A stretch of 64,000 bases of DNA from an uncultured Prevotellaceae bacterium (lineage in GTDB: Bacteria > Bacteroidota > Bacteroidia > Bacteroidales > Bacteroidaceae): assembly GCA_900318815.1 (NCBI GenBank), contig ONMA01000012.1, positions 55,088-119,087 on the forward strand, read 5' to 3'. The notes beneath the pieces were generated by a model that saw only the letters and a program-made list of their open reading frames with translations, ran no database searches and had not been told where the DNA came from. Positions 59,495-64,000 of the stretch are shown here, one piece after another. How positions within the stretch are numbered: the first letter of the stretch is position 1; the number at the start of each line of letters is the position of its first letter. The translations under genes and the position numbers were made by a program.

Positions 59495-60829
59495 TTATAT
59501 CTCGTTCAGGATGTAGTGGGTGACGTAGGAGCGGTGGCCATAGACTGCGACGACACAGAAGCAGATTAGGGGGATGATAAACGACAGGTTAGTGGCCGAG
59601 AGACCGAGGAACGAGACACCGGAGTCGATGATAAGGGCCTGTATCGGCGGGAAGAACGAGCCTCCGAGGATGGCCATGATCAGTCCGGCACCCGCAAACT
59701 TGACGTTCTCGCCCACGCCACGCAGGGCGATGCCATAGATGGTGGGGAACATGAGCGACATGCAGGCCGATATGCACACTAAGCAGTAGAGGCCGTTACG
59801 GTCGGGGAACAGGATGACTCCGATGGTGAACGAGATGGCCAGGATGGCCAGGATGGAGAGCAGCCGTCCCGGCTGGATGTATTTCAGGAACCACGTACAG
59901 ACGAACCGGCTCACGGTGAAGAGTCCCATGGCCAGGATGTTGTACTTCTGCGACAAAATCTCGGCAGCCTTCTCTTCCATGCCTTCAGCCATGAACACAT
60001 GGGTGCCATACTGAATGATAAAGGTCCAGCAGGTGACCTGGGCACCTACATAGAAGAACTGGGCAATGACGCCATTGCGATAGTTCGTCACCTCCATCAG
60101 TTCCTCAAAGGCCGTGCCCACCTCCTTGTTGGAAGCCTTGTCGCCCGCCAAGGGCATTTTGGTGATACGGATCAGCAGCAGCAGGATGATGGTGGCCACG
60201 CCCAGCCCGAGATAAGGACCGATGAGCGCACTCAGGTCATGGTCTTTCAGCAGGTTGAACTGCATGCTGTTCAGGTCTTGGCGTTGCTCGGTACTCATCG
60301 GGCTCATCTGCTTCTGCACCAGCTCCATTACGATATACATGCCCGTGAGCGCACCAATGGGGTTGAAGGCCTGTGCTAGGTTCAGGCGTTGGGTGGCCGT
60401 CTCCTCGGGTCCCATACAATAGATATAGGGGTTGCACGATGTCTCCAAGAACGACAGACCGCACGTCAGGATGAAGTAGGCCAGCAGGAAGGGATAGTAG
60501 AAGCCCAGCATCTTTGCCGGCAGGAACATGAACGAGCCGATGGCAAAGAGCGTGAGGCCCACGATGACTCCCGACTTGAACGTGTGGCGCTGAATGAAGA
60601 TGGCAGCGGGGAAGGCCATCGCAAAGTAGCCCAAATAGAAAGCCACCTGCACCAGGGCACCCTCCGTGGCACTCATGCGGAAAATCTTGGAGAAGGCCTT
60701 CACTATAGGGCCGGTCATGTCGTTGGCAAAGCCCCAAAGGGCAAAGCACGAGGTAATCAGGAAGAAAGGAACCACAAAGCTTATGCCATCCTTCGAAAGG
60801 AGTTCCGTAGTATTGATTTTCAGTTTCAT
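59495..60829 (-). CDS. fucP: L-fucose:proton symporter (MFS)
   Basis: 444 residues, about 12 membrane helices. The fucose permease signatures ALWGFANDMTGPIVKAFSKI (helix 1), LSFLETSCNPYIYCMGPEE (helix 4 loop), RLNLAQAFNPIGALTG and GVGENVKFAGAGLIMAILGG match the FucP family. It imports L-fucose for the adjacent, divergently transcribed Fkp. The start is 17 bases after the inverted-repeat leader. Confidence 0.88.
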   Translation of the reverse strand: MKLKINTTELLSKDGISFVVPFFLITSCFALWGFANDMTGPIVKAFSKIFRMSATEGALVQVAFYLGYFAMAFPAAIFIQRHTFKSGVIVGLTLFAIGSFMFLPAKMLGFYYPFLLAYFILTCGLSFLETSCNPYIYCMGPEETATQRLNLAQAFNPIGALTGMYIVMELVQKQMSPMSTEQRQDLNSMQFNLLKDHDLSALIGPYLGLGVATIILLLLIRITKMPLAGDKASNKEVGTAFEELMEVTNYRNGVIAQFFYVGAQVTCWTFIIQYGTHVFMAEGMEEKAAEILSQKYNILAMGLFTVSRFVCTWFLKYIQPGRLLSILAILAISFTIGVILFPDRNGLYCLVCISACMSLMFPTIYGIALRGVGENVKFAGAGLIMAILGGSFFPPIQALIIDSGVSFLGLSATNLSFIIPLICFCVVAVYGHRSYVTHYILNEI

Positions 60830-60845
60830 CGTCTCTTAGGTTTTT

Positions 60846-60929
60846 GTTTTTTCGCGACAAAATTACAATAAATTATTTAGAAATAGTGCGTTTTGCAATG
60901 TTTTTATTAATTTTGCGTCGCGAAAAAAC
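60846..60929. promoter_or_regulatory. Divergent fucP/fkp promoters with a 13-bp inverted repeat at both starts
   Basis: The -7 boxes are TAATTTTG at 60858-60865 (minus, fucP) and 60908-60915 (plus, fkp). GTTTTTTCGCGAC at 60846-60858 and GTCGCGAAAAAAC at 60917-60929 are exact reverse complements, each just past its -7 box at the start of the transcript. The symmetry suggests a shared regulator site, or a conserved leader element, for coordinated control of fucose uptake and activation. Confidence 0.6.
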
Positions 60930-60938
60930 ATAAAACAA

Positions 60939-63854
60939 ATGAAAAAGCTACTATCCTTGCCGCCAAACTTGGTTAGAACGTCAGAAGAAGACACTACCGT
61001 GTTCCACCAGATAACGGGTCTTTCGCCCGAAGAGTATTTCTGCACCTGCGACCCCGTAGGCCACCGCGTGGGGAGTGGCGGCGGCACGGTGTGGCTGCTG
61101 TGGCAGGCGTTTCTCCAGTCCATGCAGCACGACGAAACACTATCCGACGATTCGCAAGGGTCTGTTCTCTTTTCCCGTTTCGAGGACTGGCTCTCGCGGG
61201 AGAAGCGCATCCTGCTGCATGCCGGCGGACAGAGCCGTCGGCTGCCGGCCTACGCCCCTTCTGGCAAGCTGCTTTCGCCCATTCCCGTGTTCCGATGGAG
61301 CCGGGGACAGCGGCTCGACCAGGACTTGCTTTCGCTGCAACTGCCCATCTACGAGCAAATCATGGAGCAGGCCCCGTCGTCGCTGCATACGATGGTGGTC
61401 AGCGGCGACGTGCTGGTGCGGGCCACCCAGCCCCTGCTGCCCATCCCCGAGGCCGATGTGGTGTGCTACGGATTGTGGCTCGATGCCTCAGTAGCCTGCA
61501 ACCACGGCGTGTTCCTAAGCGACCGTCGCACACCCAACACCCTGAAGAGGATGTTGCAGAAACCATCGGTAGAGGAACTCGGCCAACTGCAACGCGACCA
61601 TTATTACCTGACCGACATCGGCCTTTGGCTGCTCAGCGACCGCGCCGTCAAGTTGCTGATGGAGAAGTGTACAGATTCTTCACGCTCCCTTCATCTATCT
61701 AAACATCCCTCCCTTTGGGAGGGCTTGGGTGGGCTTTTACCACAATACTACGACCTCTACATCGACTTCGGCCGTGCCTTGGGCACCGACCCGCTCATCG
61801 ACGATGCCTCCTTGCGCGAGCTGTCGGTAGCCATCCTGCCCCTGCCCGGTGGCGAGTTCTATCATTTCGGCACGTCGCGCGACATGATTGCATCGACCCT
61901 GCGCCTGCAAAACCTGACTACCGACCAGCGCGAAATCATGCACCTCGGCTGCAAGCCCCATCCCAGCATCTTCGTACAGAACTCTATCACCGAGATTACT
62001 TTTACGAAGGAGAACACGAACGTCTGGATTGAGAACAGCCACGTAGGTCCGCACTGGCAGCTCACCCACGACCATATCATCACGGGTGTACCCCGCAATG
62101 ACTGGCACATCGCTCTGCAGCCTGGGGAATGTATCGACGTGGTGCCCATCGGCGACGAGCAATATGCCATTCGCCGCTATCACATCGACGACCGTTTCGA
62201 CGGCACGGAACAGCAGCGCGAGCAGTTTCCCGTGGTGCAGGCCCCCCCTTCTGCCCCCGAGGGGGCTACTATAGACCCGACTACTGACAGCAAAACTATA
62301 GAAGCCCCCTCGGGGGCCGTAGGGGGGGCGAAGAGTGCCGAGCAACTGTCGGCTGAGGCCCGCCTTGACCGTCTGTTTGCCCAGCGCGAGCAGTTCCGCA
62401 ACGAGAACTGGCAGGCACTTGCCGCCAACTGGCAGCACTCGGTGTTCTATCAGCTCGACCTGGGCGATGCCGCCCGCACCTTTGCCCGCCATCATTTGCC
62501 CTTGCCCGACGAACTGCCCGCCAGCGCCCCGCTCATTACGCGCATCCACGATGCCATGTTCCGGGGCCGTAGCCAAGAGGCTTTCAGCCTGTTGCGCGAA
62601 GGCCTTTGCGGCCAGGCCATTACAGATTCATCTCTATCCTCACTCCACTCATTGGATTATCTATCTAAACATCCCTCCCTTCGGGAGGGCTTGGGTGGGC
62701 ATTTTGCGGGCTTGGGAGGGCTTATACCTCGCCTTTCCGTCTGTCAGGACCAGATGGTGTGGGGCCGCAGTCCTGTGCGCATCGACATTGCCGGCGGCTG
62801 GACCGACACGCCTCCCTATTGCCTCTATGAGGGCGGCAACGTGGTCAACGTGGCTATCGAGCTGAACGGTCAGCCTCCCTTGCAGGCTTACCTCAAGCCG
62901 TCGCGCGAACCTAAGATCATCCTGCACAGTATTGACCACGGGGCCACCGAGGTAGTAGAGACCTACGAACAGTTGGCCGACTTCTGCCGTGTTGGCTCGC
63001 CGTTCTCCATCCCCAAGGCGGCACTGACCCTGTCGGGATTCCTGCCCCAGTTCTGTAGTGAGCGTTTCAACTCCCTGAAGGAGCAGTTGGAGGCTTTCGG
63101 CGCAGGCATTGAACTGACGTTGTTCTCGGCTGTTCCGGCTGGCAGCGGCTTGGGTACAAGCAGCATCCTGGCCGCCACGGTGTTGGGCGTACTCAGCGAC
63201 TTCTGCGGCTTAGGCTGGGACAAGGGCGAGATGGGGCAGCGCACGCTCATCTTAGAGCAGATGCTCACCACGGGCGGCGGCTGGCAGGATCAGTTTGGCG
63301 GACTGCTGAGTGGCGTGAAGCTGCTGCAGACGGGGCGTGGCTTCGAACAGCGTCCGCAGGTATGCTGGCTCCCCAACGACCTTTATACGCAGCCCGAGTA
63401 TTCCGCCTGCCATCTGCTTTACTACACGGGCATCACCCGAACGGCCAAGCAGATCCTGGCGGAGATAGTGCGTCGTATGTTCCTCAACGACCGCGACGAA
63501 CTGCGTCTCTTAGGGCAGATGCGCGAGCATGCCATCGACATGGCCGACGCCATTCAGCACCAGGACTTCCGGCAGATGGGACTGTTGGTGCGCAAGTCGT
63601 GGAAGCAGAACCGGCGGCTTGACAGCGGCACCAACCCGCCGCAGGTGGCCCGGCTCACCGCCCTCATCGACGACCTCTGCCTGGGCTACAAGCTCCCCGG
63701 TGCCGGTGGCGGTGGCTATCTCTATATGGTGGCCAAGGATCCCGAGGCCGCCATGCGCATCAGGCATATCCTCAACCAGCATCCGCAGAACGCCAACGCC
63801 CGCTTCGTCGACATGCAGCTGAGTCACCAAGGCCTGCAAATCTGTCGCAGCTGA
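60939..63854 (+). CDS. fkp: Bifunctional fucokinase / fucose-1-phosphate guanylyltransferase
   Basis: 971 residues; Bacteroides Fkp is about 950. The N-terminal guanylyltransferase has GGGTVWLLWQAF and HAGGQSRRLPAYAPSGKLLS. The C-terminal GHMP kinase has WGRSPVRIDIAGGWTDTPPY, VPAGSGLGTSSILAATV and GAGGGGYLYMV. It converts L-fucose to GDP-L-fucose for surface glycans. Three repeat-derived in-frame segments are present: about residues 253-267 (HLSKHPSLWEGLGG), 435-464 ([12 protein letters not shown] ... GAVGGA, same element as in BipA) and about 574-588 (LSKHPSLREGLGG). The core domains around them look intact. It is divergent from fucP. Confidence 0.93.
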   Translation: MKKLLSLPPNLVRTSEEDTTVFHQITGLSPEEYFCTCDPVGHRVGSGGGTVWLLWQAFLQSMQHDETLSDDSQGSVLFSRFEDWLSREKRILLHAGGQSRRLPAYAPSGKLLSPIPVFRWSRGQRLDQDLLSLQLPIYEQIMEQAPSSLHTMVVSGDVLVRATQPLLPIPEADVVCYGLWLDASVACNHGVFLSDRRTPNTLKRMLQKPSVEELGQLQRDHYYLTDIGLWLLSDRAVKLLMEKCTDSSRSLHLSKHPSLWEGLGGLLPQYYDLYIDFGRALGTDPLIDDASLRELSVAILPLPGGEFYHFGTSRDMIASTLRLQNLTTDQREIMHLGCKPHPSIFVQNSITEITFTKENTNVWIENSHVGPHWQLTHDHIITGVPRNDWHIALQPGECIDVVPIGDEQYAIRRYHIDDRFDGTEQQREQFPVVQAPPSAPEGATIDPTTDSKTIEAPSGAVGGAKSAEQLSAEARLDRLFAQREQFRNENWQALAANWQHSVFYQLDLGDAARTFARHHLPLPDELPASAPLITRIHDAMFRGRSQEAFSLLREGLCGQAITDSSLSSLHSLDYLSKHPSLREGLGGHFAGLGGLIPRLSVCQDQMVWGRSPVRIDIAGGWTDTPPYCLYEGGNVVNVAIELNGQPPLQAYLKPSREPKIILHSIDHGATEVVETYEQLADFCRVGSPFSIPKAALTLSGFLPQFCSERFNSLKEQLEAFGAGIELTLFSAVPAGSGLGTSSILAATVLGVLSDFCGLGWDKGEMGQRTLILEQMLTTGGGWQDQFGGLLSGVKLLQTGRGFEQRPQVCWLPNDLYTQPEYSACHLLYYTGITRTAKQILAEIVRRMFLNDRDELRLLGQMREHAIDMADAIQHQDFRQMGLLVRKSWKQNRRLDSGTNPPQVARLTALIDDLCLGYKLPGAGGGGYLYMVAKDPEAAMRIRHILNQHPQNANARFVDMQLSHQGLQICRS
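61696..61738. repeat. CCCTCCC palindromic element inside fkp, copy 1
   Basis: TATCTAAACATCCCTCCCTTTGGGAGGG element read in frame as LSKHPSLWEGLGGLL, between the guanylyltransferase segments CTDSSRSLH and PQYYDLYIDF. Confidence 0.85.
62241..62330. repeat. GC-rich palindromic element inside fkp (90 nt, 30 codons)
   Basis: Same ends as the bipA element (CCCCCGAGGGGGCTACTATA ... AGCCCCCTCGGGGGCCGTAG) and read in the same frame. The variable middle differs from the bipA copy. Confidence 0.9.
62659..62702. repeat. CCCTCCC palindromic element inside fkp, copy 2
   Basis: CATCCCTCCCTTCGGGAGGG element read as LSKHPSLREGLGGH, the same frame as copy 1. A partial extra GGCTTGGGAGGGCTT follows. Confidence 0.85.
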
Positions 63855-63862
63855 CAGGGGAC

Positions 63863-63897
63863 TGTTTGCATGAAAATACCGCATAATTATCCGCTGA
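63863..63897. repeat. Dispersed repeat, inverted copy 2 of 25439-25474
   Basis: TGTTTGCATGAAAATACCGC plus ATAATTATCCGCTGA, the reverse complement of the copy near 25.4 kb with two or three differences. It lies just past the fkp stop. Confidence 0.8.
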
Positions 63898-63929
63898 GCA
63901 ATTTTGTTGTCCTTAACGCTCAAGACATA

Positions 63930-64000
63930 GAAGTTCTTGCTCTGGACTCGGCTTTCTTGCCTTCTTGCTTTGGCAAGCGTCTCCTTTCGTCGCCGAGCGG
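63930..64000. repeat. CTTGC...GGCAAGCG / GCCGAGCG palindromic element at the right edge
   Basis: AGTTCTTGCTCTGGACTCGG and CTTGCTTTGGCAAGCG, ending GCCGAGCGG. It is of the same family as the elements in the phosphoesterase (16252) and the damaged genes at 8.7-11.4 kb. It may belong to a gene beyond the window. Confidence 0.6.

Overview
The window looks like a chromosome segment of a gut or oral Bacteroidales bacterium, most likely Prevotella or a close relative. The reasons are: many promoters with the Bacteroidota -7 box TAnnTTTG, a type IX secretion (T9SS) protein PorQ, many secreted proteins ending in a T9SS-like tail (YSLSGQRL ... GLYI.DGKK), abundant glycoside hydrolases, an Fkp-type fucose salvage enzyme and a FtsX-UppP-TruB-QueA-FolK operon. 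Species was not determined; this is a reading of gene content and promoter style.

Layout. 0-7.2 kb: a membrane protein, a SpoIIE-type phosphatase receptor, PorQ, TonB, a polyprenyl synthase, TatD and tRNA-Ser(GGA), with two 28-bp repeat arrays. 7.2-14.3 kb: a visibly AT-richer stretch with two nitroreductases, a run of truncated or frameshifted genes (DUF1294, YdeI, PLD-like, YaaA, GNAT) peppered with palindromic elements, then GNAT and the UmuDC error-prone polymerase. 14.3-24.9 kb: a xylan side-chain group (GH115, double-SGNH esterase, alpha/beta esterase), a phosphoesterase, a radical SAM protein, a PadR-PspC pair and a hydrolase. 25-39 kb: a repeat-rich Rpn-type nuclease, an acid phosphatase, a lipoprotein with RelA/SpoT-like features, a subtilase, a ComEA-like protein, a sodium-coupled transporter, a GH2, a nitroreductase and an M6 protease. 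39-49.6 kb: rpsO, a 0.5-kb repeat field, GH28, a small HTH regulator ending in a G10 tract, the ftsX...folK operon, a second Rpn and BipA. 49.6-55.2 kb: a four-gene secreted/regulatory cluster (C13-like protease, secreted protein, ECF sigma fused to an outer-membrane barrel, serpin). 55.2-64 kb: luxS and mtnN (AI-2 and SAH recycling), a YfhO protein, a 415-bp palindrome, and divergent fucP and fkp (fucose uptake and GDP-fucose synthesis).

Two things stand out. First, several families of short palindromic or repetitive DNA lie not only between genes but inside coding sequences. They are in frame in BipA, three times in Fkp, in MtnN, in a phosphoesterase (including its signal peptide) and in an SGNH esterase. 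Near the YaaA and PLD-like genes they accompany frame disruption. The same element is read in the same frame in two unrelated proteins, as in the Rickettsia palindromic elements. Second, one polypeptide joins a sigma-70 factor, a single membrane helix, a roughly 100-residue linker and a C-terminal beta-barrel. It is translationally coupled to a secreted protein and sits between a caspase-fold protease and a serpin, which could be a one-protein envelope-to-transcription signalling device.

All assignments come from reading motifs and context. No database search, structure prediction or alignment was run.
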